DNA of 64,000 bases from NCBI RefSeq assembly GCF_900110695.1, contig NZ_FOEH01000010.1, forward strand, positions 1 through 64,000, given 5' to 3'. Below, piece after piece: positions 1-8,822 of this stretch. The translations under genes were made by a program, and so were the position numbers. A model generated the notes under the pieces. The model saw nothing but the letters and a program-made list of their open reading frames with translations. It searched no databases and had not been told where the DNA came from. This DNA comes from Virgibacillus subterraneus (lineage in GTDB: Bacteria > Bacillota > Bacilli > Bacillales > Amphibacillaceae). Within the stretch, counting starts at the first letter, position 1. Every line of letters begins with the position of its first letter.

Positions 1-117
1 GTCTGGTAGCATTAGCGGAGAGGACACACCTGTTTCCATGCCGAACACAGTAGTTAAGCTCTCCAGCGCCGATGGTAGTTGGGGCTTTGCCCCTGCAAGA
101 GTAGGACGCCGCCAGGC
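1..117 (+). rRNA. rrf: 5S ribosomal RNA
   Basis: The sequence matches the Firmicute 5S pattern: loop segment CCGAACACAGTAGTTAAGC, the GCGCCGATGGTAGT block and the 3' GAGTAGGACGCCGCC end. The first bases pair with the 3' end (GCCAGGC), so the gene is complete or lacks at most a base or two at the left edge. It is the last gene of an rRNA operon whose 16S and 23S lie outside the window; no tRNA gene follows. Confidence 0.95.
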
Positions 118-122
118 ATTAT

Positions 123-160
123 AAAAAGCTAAGGTACAACATTGTATCTTAGCTTTTTTT
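123..160 (+). terminator. rRNA operon intrinsic terminator
   Basis: A stem of about 16 bp (AAAAGCTAAGGTACAA against TTGTATCTTAGCTTTT, one G-U pair, CA loop) is followed directly by a T-run just after the 5S gene. Confidence 0.9.
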
Positions 161-169
161 CTATATGAG

Positions 170-470
170 AAATTTTTAAATTAGATTTTGCCTAATTAAC
201 GACTCAAGTAAATACTATTCACTTAAACTGATACTCCGACACAGCTAAAGCAGTGGGGTTATGAATCCATTGTCCTTCTTCCGACCGGCAGCCATAGTTT
301 ATGTTTTCATACGCTCGGCATTTAGGGTAATTCAGGATACTGAGACAATCAGAACTTTTACGGTTAAAGCAACCTCTGTTACCATGAACGGCCGCATCTT
401 TTGGCTCTCGCAAGCAAGGTCCTAAACCGCCTATAGTATCGTCAATTAATCACTTTCGTTTATGATGTAT
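170..470 (-). other. possible IS200/IS605 tnpB right-end (omega-RNA-like) remnant
   Basis: This fills most of the gap between the 5S terminator and the mgtC-like gene. On the minus strand it has a run without long ORFs that ends near 240-262 in CCCCACTGCTTTAGCTGTG, which resembles the short hairpin found near the right end of IS1341/IS605-type tnpB elements. A small palindromic AT-rich segment (about 195-225) and TTAATTAGGC follow. No tnpB coding sequence is present. A 64-codon minus-strand reading frame (219-413) has no recognisable domain and is not treated as a gene. The identification rests on memory of family ends and is tentative. Confidence 0.3.
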
Positions 471-581
471 CTGACCTTACTTTCATCCCATGCTTAAAGC
501 GATGAGCTCTATCGTTCGTGAAAATCTGTAATTTAGTTTAAAATAAAAGGATATATATAGAAGTAGTGAGGAGGATAGTTA

Positions 582-1280
582 ATGATTGAATATATAGATC
601 AATTTTTTGGCGATAATTTTTCAACCATTATGGTTCGCGTACTTATTGCTTTACTCCTTTCAGGGTTAATCGGGTTTGAACGAGAATTAAAAAATCACTC
701 AGCTGGATTTCGTACCCACATTTTAGTGGGAGTAGGTTCCTGTTTAATGATGCTATTATCCTTATATGGTTTTGAAGAATTTATTGGAGAATACGACAAT
801 ATTCGTTTTGACCCAGCACGTATACCTTCTTATGTTATAAGTGGAATTGGGTTCCTTGGTGCTGGTACTATTATTGTAAATGGAATGACTATCCGTGGGC
901 TAACTACTGCTGCTTCTATATGGACGGTTGCTGGATTAGGTTTAGTAGTAGGTGCTGGAATGTATGCTCCAGCAATGTTTACAACATTAATCATCTTGTT
1001 AAGTCTCGTTTTTTTAAACAACATTGAAAAGTTATTCACTAAAGCACGATCTTCCTATCTAATTGAAATTGTTGCTCTGCCTGATTTGAAAATAAATAAT
1101 ATTGTATCAATCTTTGAATCATATAATTTATCCATTAAACAAGTCGAAATCGAACGAGTTGATAACAATCTTCGTAATATATTTATTAAGATTTATCCAA
1201 ATCAAGATTTAGATCGTGTATCACTGTTCGAAGAAGTATCAAAAATAAAACATGTCAAAAATATCATTGAGCGAAAATAA
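582..1280 (+). CDS. MgtC/SapB-family membrane protein
   Basis: A 232-residue protein of the MgtC/YhiD family. The N-terminal ~150 residues are strongly hydrophobic with about four to five membrane segments. They carry the family signatures GLIGFEREL (about residue 28), a Gly-rich SGIGFLGAGTI (about 87) and RGLTTAASIW (about 104). The C-terminal ~80 residues are soluble, as in longer MgtC proteins with an ACT-like tail. Family members are linked to Mg2+-limited growth and modulation of the F-type ATPase; the role here is inferred. GAGGAGG lies about 10 nt before ATG. It is monocistronic: a terminator follows at 1289. Confidence 0.85.
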   Translation: MIEYIDQFFGDNFSTIMVRVLIALLLSGLIGFERELKNHSAGFRTHILVGVGSCLMMLLSLYGFEEFIGEYDNIRFDPARIPSYVISGIGFLGAGTIIVNGMTIRGLTTAASIWTVAGLGLVVGAGMYAPAMFTTLIILLSLVFLNNIEKLFTKARSSYLIEIVALPDLKINNIVSIFESYNLSIKQVEIERVDNNLRNIFIKIYPNQDLDRVSLFEEVSKIKHVKNIIERK

Positions 1281-1288
1281 TTTATTAA

Positions 1289-1324
1289 GAACCTTGCGAT
1301 TAGTTATATCGTAAGGTTTTTTTC
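1289..1324 (+). terminator. terminator of the mgtC-like gene
   Basis: AACCTTGCGAT pairs with ATCGTAAGGTT around a short loop and is followed by seven T residues. Confidence 0.85.
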
Positions 1325-1329
1325 AGCAA

Positions 1330-1665
1330 TTAAGCAAGCAACATGGCTGCCGATTGCGCAGCCACCATCTGTCATGAAAATGTTGTAATCGAATTTTCAT
1401 ATAAATAATGTTGAAAGGTTTTGCGAACACCAGGGACCTTATTTCTTACAAATCCCCTCTATTAACCATGATATATGTAAAGTAAGGGCTTCTGTGTCCG
1501 GATAAATTCGAAAAGGTAACTTTTTATAGAAATAGCGTCTCCTGTGTCCGCTAAAAATTAAAAAATTTTGAAAAAATTTATTTCGCTAAACCTCCGTTGC
1601 TCCGCAATGCGCAACCATCTGTTATGAAATTGAATTTGTAATAGAGCTAGAGAGGTGTTTTCATA
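1330..1665 (+). repeat. intergenic repeat family D, two tandem partial units
   Basis: Two related units lie in the gap before ctsR. The first begins near 1345 (GGCTGCCGATTGCGCAGCC ... CATCTGTCATGAAAAT) and continues through TAAGGGCTTCTGTGTCCGGATAA near 1485-1505. The second partial unit is near 1597-1665 (TGCGCAACCATCTGTTATGAAATTGAAT). The same blocks recur at 34396-34690. No ORF of interest is present. Confidence 0.65.
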
Positions 1666-1686
1666 CAAAATAATAGATCCTTTGAA

Positions 1687-1751
1687 TGCATAAGTGCAAT
1701 TAAGGCTTATCTATATATATTAAGGGCTTGGCGATAAGCCAAGTTTTCTAA
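1687..1751 (+). repeat. family A palindromic element, 5'-truncated copy
   Basis: This copy holds TGCATAAGTGCAATTAAGGC, the hairpin arms GGCTTATC and GATAAGCC, and the terminal AAGTTTTCTAA. The 5' hairpin of full copies (see 6512-6602) is missing. Confidence 0.8.
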
Positions 1752-1799
1752 TGTTTCATTTATCTTTAACTTGGCTAAAATATGTATAGAACATTGTAT

Positions 1800-1827
1800 T
1801 TGCATAAGAATTAATTTAAAGTATAAT
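1800..1827 (+). promoter_or_regulatory. SigA-type promoter of the ctsR operon
   Basis: TTGCAT at 1800-1805 and TATAAT at 1822-1827 are separated by 16 bp. The predicted start of transcription falls at the CtsR operator just downstream. Confidence 0.75.
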
Positions 1828-1835
1828 AAAAATAT

Positions 1836-1852
1836 AGTCAAAGTTAGTCAAA
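1836..1852 (+). promoter_or_regulatory. CtsR operator (autoregulation)
   Basis: AGTCAAAGTTAGTCAAA matches the CtsR heptad direct repeat (A/G)GTCAAANAN(A/G)GTCAAA. A third partial heptad GTCAAAA follows at 1853. It sits 8 bp after the -10 box, where bound CtsR would block transcription of its own operon. Confidence 0.9.
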
Positions 1853-1926
1853 GTCAAAACTTAAAATTAAAAAGAGTTGGAAAGACATAAAAGGGTAAAT
1901 CATAAGATGAAAGTGGGGGAGGGTAT

Positions 1927-2394
1927 ATGAGTAACATTTCAGATATAATTGAACAACATTTAAAGAAAATTCTGGAGGCTACTAGGCAGGATGCGATTGA
2001 GATTAAACGAAGTGAGATCGCTGATCAATTCCATTGTGTGCCATCACAAATTAATTATGTGATTAATACACGCTTTACAGTGGAAAAAGGGTATATAGTT
2101 GAAAGTAAGCGTGGTGGTGGAGGATATATCCGTATTATCCGGATTCAGCATCAGGACAAGTCTGAATTAATTGATGATATTATAGAGATGATAAATCCTC
2201 AAGTAACACAACAAGCTGCACTTGATATACTGGAAAGGTTGCTAGAAGAAGAAATTGTTACAAAACGTGAGGCGAAAATTATTTTAAGCACTATTGGCAG
2301 AAATACACTGGCATTTCAATTACCTTTACGAGACGAGGTTCGCGCCCGTGTGTTAACTTCAATGCTTTCGACTTTAAAATATTTAAATAAATAA
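1927..2394 (+). CDS. ctsR: heat-shock repressor CtsR
   Basis: A 155-residue transcriptional repressor of class III heat-shock genes (clp regulon). The N-terminal winged helix-turn-helix ends in the Gly-rich wing KRGGGGYIRI (residues 61-70), which contacts the DNA minor groove and contains Arg62, the residue phosphorylated by McsB in relatives. The C-terminal part mediates dimerisation and McsB/ClpC contact. Length matches the family. GGGGGAGGG precedes ATG. It is first in ctsR-mcsA-mcsB-clpC, with a CtsR box at 1836. Confidence 0.97.
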   Translation: MSNISDIIEQHLKKILEATRQDAIEIKRSEIADQFHCVPSQINYVINTRFTVEKGYIVESKRGGGGYIRIIRIQHQDKSELIDDIIEMINPQVTQQAALDILERLLEEEIVTKREAKIILSTIGRNTLAFQLPLRDEVRARVLTSMLSTLKYLNK

Positions 2395-2409
2395 AAGGGG
2401 AGAGAATAT

Positions 2410-2946
2410 ATGGAATGTCAAGAGTGCCATAAACGGCAAGCTACCCTTCATTTTTCGCAAGTTATTAACGGCAATAAAACAGAAGTACATGTTTGTGAAG
2501 TCTGTGCAAAAGAAAAAGGATATATGACATATCCTGAAGAAGGATATTCCCTTCATAATTTATTATCTGGTTTATTTAATTTTGATACTTCATCTATAGA
2601 CAATCAAAAGGGCTCATCATATAAACAGGCACAAGATTTGCAATGTCCGCAATGTGAAATGACATTTTCTGAATTTAAACGTGTTGGTAAGTTTGGTTGC
2701 GCTGAATGCTACCGGACCTTCTCTGAACGTTTAGATCCAATTCTTCGTCGTGTGCATAGTGGTAATACGAAGCATCATGGCAAGATTCCTACCCGTAAAG
2801 GTGGAGATTTGCACATGAAGAAGGAAATAGAGTCACATAAGGCAGAATTACACCATTTAATTGATAATGAAGCTTTCGAGGATGCTGCAAAGGTTAGAGA
2901 TAAAATTAAAGAATTGGAAAAACAGATGCGAGGTGATAATACATGA
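2410..2946 (+). CDS. mcsA: McsA, activator of the McsB arginine kinase
   Basis: A 178-residue zinc-binding partner of McsB. Four Cys pairs are visible: CQEC (3-6), CEVC (about 29-32), CPQC (about 78-81) and CAEC (about 97-100). The C-terminal ~40 residues form a UVR-type coiled helix ([20 protein letters not shown]), like the UvrB/ClpC linker motif. In Bacillus it stimulates McsB and helps deliver substrates to ClpC. The gene overlaps mcsB by four bases (ATGA), consistent with translational coupling. Confidence 0.95.
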   Translation: MECQECHKRQATLHFSQVINGNKTEVHVCEVCAKEKGYMTYPEEGYSLHNLLSGLFNFDTSSIDNQKGSSYKQAQDLQCPQCEMTFSEFKRVGKFGCAECYRTFSERLDPILRRVHSGNTKHHGKIPTRKGGDLHMKKEIESHKAELHHLIDNEAFEDAAKVRDKIKELEKQMRGDNT

Positions 2947-4007
2947 CCTTACAAAACTTTATGAATGAAGCCATTAGCCCATGGATGAGAGAAGAAGGTC
3001 CTGATAGTGATATTGTATTGAGCAGCCGGATTCGGTTGGCACGTAATTTTGCAGATTATTCATATCCAATATTAGCTAATCAGAAAGACCTTCAAAGCAT
3101 AAGTCAGTTTTTTCAGGATGAATACGAACATAAATCTTTTCAGGATTACCTGAATTTCGAATTTATACCTATTAGCAGTCTAAAACCAGTCGAAAAGCGT
3201 GTTCTGGTAGAAAAACATTTGATTAGTCCGCACTTAGTGGAGCATGATAATTCCGCAGCAACACTCATTTCAAAAAACGAACAAGTATCTGTTATGATAA
3301 ATGAAGAAGATCACATTCGGGTTCAGCTTTATTTTCCCGGTTTCCAATTAAATAAGGCACTTGAAAAAGCTTTCGAATTTGATGATTGGCTAGAAGAAAA
3401 AATTGATTATGCATTTGATGAGAAACATGGCTATTTAACTACTTGCCCGACAAATGTTGGAACAGGGATGCGGGCTTCTGTTATGATGCACCTTCCGGCA
3501 TTAGCATGGTCTCAGCAAATTAATCGGATGATACCGTCAATAAATCAGCTGGGCCTTGTTGTTCGTGGTATTTATGGTGAAGGCAGCGAAGCTATTGGAA
3601 ATATATTTCAAATTTCCAATCAGATTACACTAGGGAAATCCGAAGAAGATATTGTTGAGGATTTACAAAGTGTTGTCCAGCAGTTAATTGAACATGAACG
3701 TAATGCTCGAAATAGAATAATGGATCAGTCGAGTACGAAATTAGAGAACAGAATCTATCGATCATACGGAGTATTGGAATATAGCCGAATATTGGAATCA
3801 AAAGAAGCAGCAAAGTGTCTATCGAATGTTCGGCTTGGAATTGATTTGGGAATTATAGAAAAAGTACCTCGTAATATACTTAGTGAGTTAATGGTTCTCA
3901 CTCAACCTGGTTTTTTACAGCAATATGCAAAAAAGAATTTAACAGCGAGTGAGCGAGATGTATTTAGAGCATCATTAGTTCGTGAACGGCTGCAATTAGA
4001 GAAATAG
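2943..4007 (+). CDS. mcsB: protein-arginine kinase McsB
   Basis: A 354-residue enzyme with the phosphagen-kinase fold that phosphorylates arginines on proteins; phospho-arginine marks substrates for ClpC-ClpP. The nucleotide-binding SSRIRLARN motif is at residues 27-35 and the catalytic-loop segment [13 protein letters not shown] at about 167-179. The C-terminal ~90 residues hold the region that recognises phospho-arginine in homologues. Length is normal. The start overlaps the mcsA stop, and clpC follows 16 bp downstream. Confidence 0.96.
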   Translation: MTLQNFMNEAISPWMREEGPDSDIVLSSRIRLARNFADYSYPILANQKDLQSISQFFQDEYEHKSFQDYLNFEFIPISSLKPVEKRVLVEKHLISPHLVEHDNSAATLISKNEQVSVMINEEDHIRVQLYFPGFQLNKALEKAFEFDDWLEEKIDYAFDEKHGYLTTCPTNVGTGMRASVMMHLPALAWSQQINRMIPSINQLGLVVRGIYGEGSEAIGNIFQISNQITLGKSEEDIVEDLQSVVQQLIEHERNARNRIMDQSSTKLENRIYRSYGVLEYSRILESKEAAKCLSNVRLGIDLGIIEKVPRNILSELMVLTQPGFLQQYAKKNLTASERDVFRASLVRERLQLEK

Positions 4008-4023
4008 GTAGGAGGAAATCGAT

Positions 4024-6456
4024 ATGATGTTTGGACGTTTTACAGAAAGAGCACAAAAAGTGTTAGCATTATCCCAGGAAGAAGCGGTACGACTGGGCCA
4101 CAATAATATTGGCACAGAGCATATATTATTAGGACTTGTTCGTGAAGGTGAAGGCATTGCTGCAAAAGCACTGCAATCATTAGGATTAGAGGTTCCAAAA
4201 ATACAAGAAGAAGTGGAAAAGCTAATTGGTGTAGGCAAACAACCAATGCAAACGATTCATTACACACCACGAGCTAAAAAAGTAGTCGAGTTATCTCAGG
4301 ATGAAGCACGTAAATTAGGTCATTCTTATGTAGGAACGGAACATATTCTATTAGGTTTAATACGTGAAGGCGAAGGTGTTGCAGCACGTGTTCTGAATAA
4401 CCTTGGTGTCAGTCTAAATAAGGCGCGGCAACAAGTACTTCAGCTATTAGGCAGTAACGAATCGCAAGCAGGTCGCCAGGGACGTGGTAATGCACAGGCA
4501 TCAAGCGCGAACACTCCAACATTGGACTCACTGGCACGTGACTTAACTGTTAGTGCAAAAGAAGGAAATGTTGATCCGGTTATTGGTCGTGGGAAAGAAA
4601 TTGAAAGAGTAATTCAAGTACTTAGCCGCCGGACTAAAAACAATCCTGTCTTAATCGGGGAGCCGGGTGTCGGTAAAACAGCTGTTGCGGAAGGATTGGC
4701 TCAGCAAATAGTCGATAATGAAATTCCAGAAACATTACGTGATAAACGTGTTATGACACTAGATATGGGAACTGTAGTTGCAGGAACCAAATATCGTGGC
4801 GAATTTGAAGATAGGCTTAAAAAAGTGATGGAGGAAATTCGTCAGGCAGGCAACATTATCCTGTTCATCGATGAATTGCATACATTAATTGGAGCTGGTG
4901 GAGCAGAAGGTGCTATCGATGCATCCAATATTCTTAAACCCGCATTATCCCGTGGCGAACTGCAATGTATTGGTGCCACTACACTTGATGAATATCGTAA
5001 ATATATTGAAAAGGATGCTGCGTTAGAACGGAGATTCCAGCCAATTCAGGTAGATGAACCAACATTGGAAGAAACGGTTCAGATTTTGAAGGGGTTACGT
5101 GACCGCTATGAGGCCCATCATCGTGTGACAATTCCGGATGATGCTGTAGAGGCAGCAGCAAATCTGTCAAACCGTTATATTACAGACCGGTTTTTACCAG
5201 ATAAGGCCATTGATTTAATTGATGAAGCAGGTTCTAAAGTTCGACTGCGCTCTTATACAATTCCGCCAAACTTAAAGGATTTGGAACAGAAACTGGAAGA
5301 AGTTCGTAAAGAGAAGGACTCCGCAGTACAAAGTCAGGAATTTGAAAAGGCGGCATCGTTACGTGACTCAGAACAGCGTCTGCGTGAAGAATTAGAAGAA
5401 ACCAAGAGTAAATGGAAAGAAAAGCAAGGTCAGGAAACTTCAGAGGTATCTGTTGAAGATATTGCTAAGGTTGTTTCTACATGGACTGGTGTGCCTGTTT
5501 CTAATCTCACCAAAGATGAAAGTGACCGTCTGTTAAATTTGGAGAAAACATTACATGACCGTGTAATTGGTCAGGAAGAGTCCGTAAACGCAGTATCAAA
5601 AGCAATCCGCCGTGCTCGAGCTGGATTAAAAGATCCTAAACGCCCAATTGGGTCATTCATTTTCCTAGGTCCAACAGGGGTCGGTAAAACCGAACTTGCA
5701 CGTGCGTTAGCTGAGGCAATGTTTGCTGATGAGGAAGCGATGATTCGAATTGATATGTCTGAATACATGGAAAAACATTCTACTTCCCGTCTTGTAGGAT
5801 CCCCACCTGGATATGTAGGCTATGAAGAAGGTGGTCAGCTTACTGAGAAAGTACGAAGAAAACCATATTCAGTTGTATTATTAGATGAGGTTGAGAAAGC
5901 CCATCCAGAAGTATTCAACATCTTACTACAGGTACTTGAGGATGGTCGCCTAACTGATTCAAAAGGCCGTGTCATTGATTTTCGTAACACTGTTCTCATT
6001 ATGACTTCCAACGTAGGTGCAGATGAGTTGAGACGGAATAAATATGTTGGTTTTAACTTGGAAGAAGAGAATCAGGATTACAATAATATGAAAACCAAAG
6101 TAACCGAAGAGTTGAAAAAAGCATTTAGACCAGAGTTCTTAAATAGAATTGATGAAACGATAGTATTCCATTCATTAGAGCGCAAACACATGAAGGATAT
6201 TGTCACATTAATGATTAAACAATTGCAGCATCGTTTGAAACAACAGGAAATAGAATTCACGCTTACAGATAAAGCGGTAGAAAAGATTGCTAATGAAGGA
6301 TTTAATCCTGAATATGGGGCACGCCCATTACGCAGATCCATTCAAAAGAATATAGAGGATTTATTATCTGAAGAATTGCTGAAAGAAACTATTTCAAAAG
6401 GTGAAAAAGTAAAAATAGGGTTAAATAACAAGGGAGAATTTACTGTCTTATCCTAA
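4024..6456 (+). CDS. clpC: AAA+ unfoldase ClpC
   Basis: An 810-residue Hsp100 ATPase that unfolds proteins for ClpP with McsB or MecA as adaptor. Two N-terminal Clp_N repeats occupy about residues 1-145. The first AAA+ module has Walker A GEPGVGKT (about 212-219), the M-domain coiled coil with a UVR motif lies at about 410-470, and the second AAA+ module has Walker A GPTGVGKT (about 549-556). ATG ATG at 4024 follows AGGAGG. It is the last gene of the ctsR operon; a strong terminator ends at 6511. Confidence 0.97.
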   Translation: MMFGRFTERAQKVLALSQEEAVRLGHNNIGTEHILLGLVREGEGIAAKALQSLGLEVPKIQEEVEKLIGVGKQPMQTIHYTPRAKKVVELSQDEARKLGHSYVGTEHILLGLIREGEGVAARVLNNLGVSLNKARQQVLQLLGSNESQAGRQGRGNAQASSANTPTLDSLARDLTVSAKEGNVDPVIGRGKEIERVIQVLSRRTKNNPVLIGEPGVGKTAVAEGLAQQIVDNEIPETLRDKRVMTLDMGTVVAGTKYRGEFEDRLKKVMEEIRQAGNIILFIDELHTLIGAGGAEGAIDASNILKPALSRGELQCIGATTLDEYRKYIEKDAALERRFQPIQVDEPTLEETVQILKGLRDRYEAHHRVTIPDDAVEAAANLSNRYITDRFLPDKAIDLIDEAGSKVRLRSYTIPPNLKDLEQKLEEVRKEKDSAVQSQEFEKAASLRDSEQRLREELEETKSKWKEKQGQETSEVSVEDIAKVVSTWTGVPVSNLTKDESDRLLNLEKTLHDRVIGQEESVNAVSKAIRRARAGLKDPKRPIGSFIFLGPTGVGKTELARALAEAMFADEEAMIRIDMSEYMEKHSTSRLVGSPPGYVGYEEGGQLTEKVRRKPYSVVLLDEVEKAHPEVFNILLQVLEDGRLTDSKGRVIDFRNTVLIMTSNVGADELRRNKYVGFNLEEENQDYNNMKTKVTEELKKAFRPEFLNRIDETIVFHSLERKHMKDIVTLMIKQLQHRLKQQEIEFTLTDKAVEKIANEGFNPEYGARPLRRSIQKNIEDLLSEELLKETISKGEKVKIGLNNKGEFTVLS

Positions 6457-6474
6457 GAAAGCTCTAAATATACT

Positions 6475-6511
6475 GCAAAAAGCTGAAAGGGACCTCCCTT
6501 TCAGCTTTTTT
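6475..6511 (+). terminator. ctsR operon terminator
   Basis: AAAAAGCTGAAAGGGA pairs perfectly with TCCCTTTCAGCTTTTT (CC loop) and ends in six T. A family A element begins at the next base. Confidence 0.95.
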
Positions 6512-6602
6512 AGCAGTTAAGAAAGTATAAATACTTTCTTACTGCATAAGGGCAACTAAGGCTTATCTATATTAAAGCTTGGCGATAAGCCAAGTTTTCT
6601 AA
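6512..6602 (+). repeat. family A palindromic element, full copy
   Basis: This is the reference copy. It begins AGCAGTTAAG, has a first perfect hairpin AAGAAAGTAT-AA-ATACTTTCTT, a spacer CTGCATAAGGGCAACTAA, a second hairpin GGCTTATC...GATAAGCC, and ends AAGTTTTCTAA. Its 5' end abuts the T-run of the clpC terminator. No target duplication is visible. Confidence 0.9.
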
Positions 6603-6640
6603 AGCAATGCTTAAAAGTTTATTGTTATTAACTAAAAAAA

Positions 6641-6970
6641 AGCTGAGTGCTATGACACCGCTTCGGAAATACACTTCGCTTTCCGTGGGCGGCTGATGAG
6701 CCTCCTTGCTCCTACGTCGCTGCGTAGTCTCATCTAGGCCTCAGTTCCCACAGGAGTCTACGTGTATTTCCTCCGCTGTTGACTGGAGTAGGAATCGCTA
6801 TATAAATGTGTGACAGCACTACACTAGTCCGGGTGAGCGGAGGGCGGTGACTCCAGCGGGAACAGCACGTGTCCGAAGACCCCGCAGAGTGGTTTGCTCG
6901 AGGAGGCTAAGGCCGTGCCCTAAGGTGCGCATCCGCCCGTAGCGGTCTCGGACGGCGGGACGAGAGTTTA
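6641..6970 (+). repeat. intergenic repeat family B, inverted pair
   Basis: A GC-richer block with ACTTCGCTTTCCGTGGGC, CACAGGAGTCTACGTGTATTTC and, after a spacer at about 6785-6830, a roughly reverse-complementary arm (GACTCCAGCGGGAACAGCAC ... GAGGAGGCTAAGGCCGTGCCC). Related blocks occur at 17884-18140 and 61503-61750. It fills most of the 800 bp gap between clpC and radA; no gene is seen. Confidence 0.7.
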
Positions 6971-7034
6971 TAAAGAGTTACTTCGCATTTTATATCTTTT
7001 GTGGCAAAAACAGCAATCTTACTAAAAGAGCATT

Positions 7035-7108
7035 AGCAGTTAAGAAAGCTCTTGCTCTTAACATAGCAAAACATCAGAATCCTTTTAGCGATTAGTCAGG
7101 TTTTCTAA
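7035..7108 (+). repeat. family A element, divergent copy
   Basis: It starts AGCAGTTAAGAAAG and ends GATTAGTCAGGTTTTCTAA. The first hairpin is changed to AAGAAAGCTCTTGCTCTT. The interior resembles the longer subtype seen at 21692-21837. Confidence 0.65.
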
Positions 7109-7253
7109 TTCATCACACTTAACAAGGAAAGATGTTAAACTAGTTATTGTGGCATAAGTATGTAAATTTTTTTGTTTAATTGATAGAATTCTGTAACCTT
7201 CATGTTACGTTTTTCGTATAGAATAGAAGGTGAACTGAAAGGGTTGAATCACA

Positions 7254-8627
7254 TTGGCAAAACGGAAAGTGAAGTTTGTTTGTCAGGATTGTGGCTATGA
7301 ATCTGCAAAGTGGATGGGTAAATGTCCAGGTTGTAATAATTGGAACACATTAGTAGAAGAAATTGAAGCATCAAATATGAAAAACAGACATACAGTAGGT
7401 GGGGAAGCAAAAGCTGCCCGTAAACCAGAGAGTATTACTGCAATTGATTCAGAGAAAGAACCCCGCATGACAACAACGATGAAGGAATTTAATCGTGTAC
7501 TCGGCGGTGGTATTGTTCCAGGTTCACTAGCGCTAATTGGCGGTGATCCAGGTATCGGGAAATCCACATTACTTTTACAAATATCAGCCCAATTAGCTGA
7601 AAAGCAATTACCGGTTCTTTATATATCTGGTGAGGAATCTACTCGCCAAACCAAGCTCCGTGCAGACCGATTGGGAGTTAAGTCTGATTTGTTATACGTA
7701 CTGGCCGAAACTAATTTACTTGATATTGCTAATCAAATTGAACAAATCAAACCGTCTTTCGTCGTAATTGATTCCATTCAAACTATTTTTCGCGAGGAAG
7801 TTACAAGTGCACCAGGGAGTGTATCGCAAGTACGTGAATGTACGAGTGAATTAATGAGGATTGCTAAAACAAATGGAATTCCAATCTTTATTGTTGGACA
7901 CGTAACGAAAGAGGGTGCGATTGCGGGGCCACGAATGCTTGAACATATGGTTGACGCAGTTCTTTATTTTGAAGGGGAACAACATCATACACATCGTATT
8001 TTACGCGGAGTTAAGAATCGCTTTGGCAGTACACATGAAATGGGAATATTTGAAATGAAGGAAGAAGGGCTTAGAGAAGTGTTAAATCCTTCTGAAATTT
8101 TCTTGGAAGAACGCTCTCAAGGTACTTCAGGGTCAACTGTTGTTGCCTCAATGGAGGGGACAAGACCTGTTCTGGTTGAGATCCAGGCATTAATATCACC
8201 GTCAAGCTTTGGAAATCCAAGAAGAATGGCAACTGGAATTGACTCAAATCGTGTTCCATTGTTAATGGCTGTATTAGAGAAGCGTGTTGGATTAATGCTC
8301 CAGAATCAGGATGCCTATATAAAAGTAGCTGGGGGAGTGAAGCTTGATGAGCCAGCAATAGACTTGGCAATTGCAGTGAGCATTGCCTCGAGCTTTCGTG
8401 ATCAGCCTACCAAGCCGGAGGATATTATTATTGGAGAGGTAGGACTGACAGGAGAAATAAGGCGTGTGTCCCGGATTGAGCAACGTGTACAAGAAGCGGC
8501 CAAACTGGGATTCAAACGGGTTATTTGTCCAAAGAAAAACCTGGAAGGCTGGAAAGCACCTGAATCGATACAGGTAGTTGGTGTTAATACTGTACAGGAA
8601 GCATTGGATATTGGATTGGATAGATAA
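7254..8627 (+). CDS. radA: DNA repair/branch-migration ATPase RadA
   Basis: A 457-residue RecA-like protein that promotes recombination-intermediate processing. The N-terminal C4 zinc finger is [18 protein letters not shown] (residues 10-27), Walker A is [10 protein letters not shown] (about 96-105), the RadA signature KNRFG lies at about residue 253, and a Lon-protease-like domain forms the C-terminal third. The start is TTG; GAAAGGG lies about 10 nt upstream. In Bacillus it follows clpC directly and precedes disA; here it is separated from clpC by repeats and has no disA after it. Confidence 0.96.
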   Translation: MAKRKVKFVCQDCGYESAKWMGKCPGCNNWNTLVEEIEASNMKNRHTVGGEAKAARKPESITAIDSEKEPRMTTTMKEFNRVLGGGIVPGSLALIGGDPGIGKSTLLLQISAQLAEKQLPVLYISGEESTRQTKLRADRLGVKSDLLYVLAETNLLDIANQIEQIKPSFVVIDSIQTIFREEVTSAPGSVSQVRECTSELMRIAKTNGIPIFIVGHVTKEGAIAGPRMLEHMVDAVLYFEGEQHHTHRILRGVKNRFGSTHEMGIFEMKEEGLREVLNPSEIFLEERSQGTSGSTVVASMEGTRPVLVEIQALISPSSFGNPRRMATGIDSNRVPLLMAVLEKRVGLMLQNQDAYIKVAGGVKLDEPAIDLAIAVSIASSFRDQPTKPEDIIIGEVGLTGEIRRVSRIEQRVQEAAKLGFKRVICPKKNLEGWKAPESIQVVGVNTVQEALDIGLDR

Positions 8628-8651
8628 GCAGTAATTCAGTTAAAAATAAAT

Positions 8652-8680
8652 TGACAGACATAATGTCATGTGTTAAAATT
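8652..8680 (+). promoter_or_regulatory. promoter P1 upstream of yacL
   Basis: TTGACA (8652-8657), a 17 bp spacer and TAAAAT (8675-8680) with an extended TGT in front of the -10 box. Confidence 0.65.
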
Positions 8681-8694
8681 TATGGTTTATTAAA

Positions 8695-8723
8695 TTGACT
8701 GTTAATTGCAGTTATGCTATGGT
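8695..8723 (+). promoter_or_regulatory. promoter P2 upstream of yacL
   Basis: TTGACT (8695-8700), a 17 bp spacer and TATGGT (8718-8723) preceded by TGC. It lies in tandem with P1. Confidence 0.5.
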
Positions 8724-8822
8724 TTAGTTGATATTATAAGTTTTTTACACTTCCAAGATTATTTTTATTTAGGGTTATTTTTAGAAAAATAGGTAATAAT
8801 AAAAAGATAGGAGGTGACGGTG

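Noticed and set aside
219-413. 64-codon minus-strand frame after the 5S gene
   Set aside because: It has no recognisable domain and no good ribosome binding site; the region looks more like a structured IS-end relic.
61-581. tRNA genes after the 5S rRNA
   Set aside because: No cloverleaf with a T-loop GTTCRA box and CCA-compatible acceptor was found.
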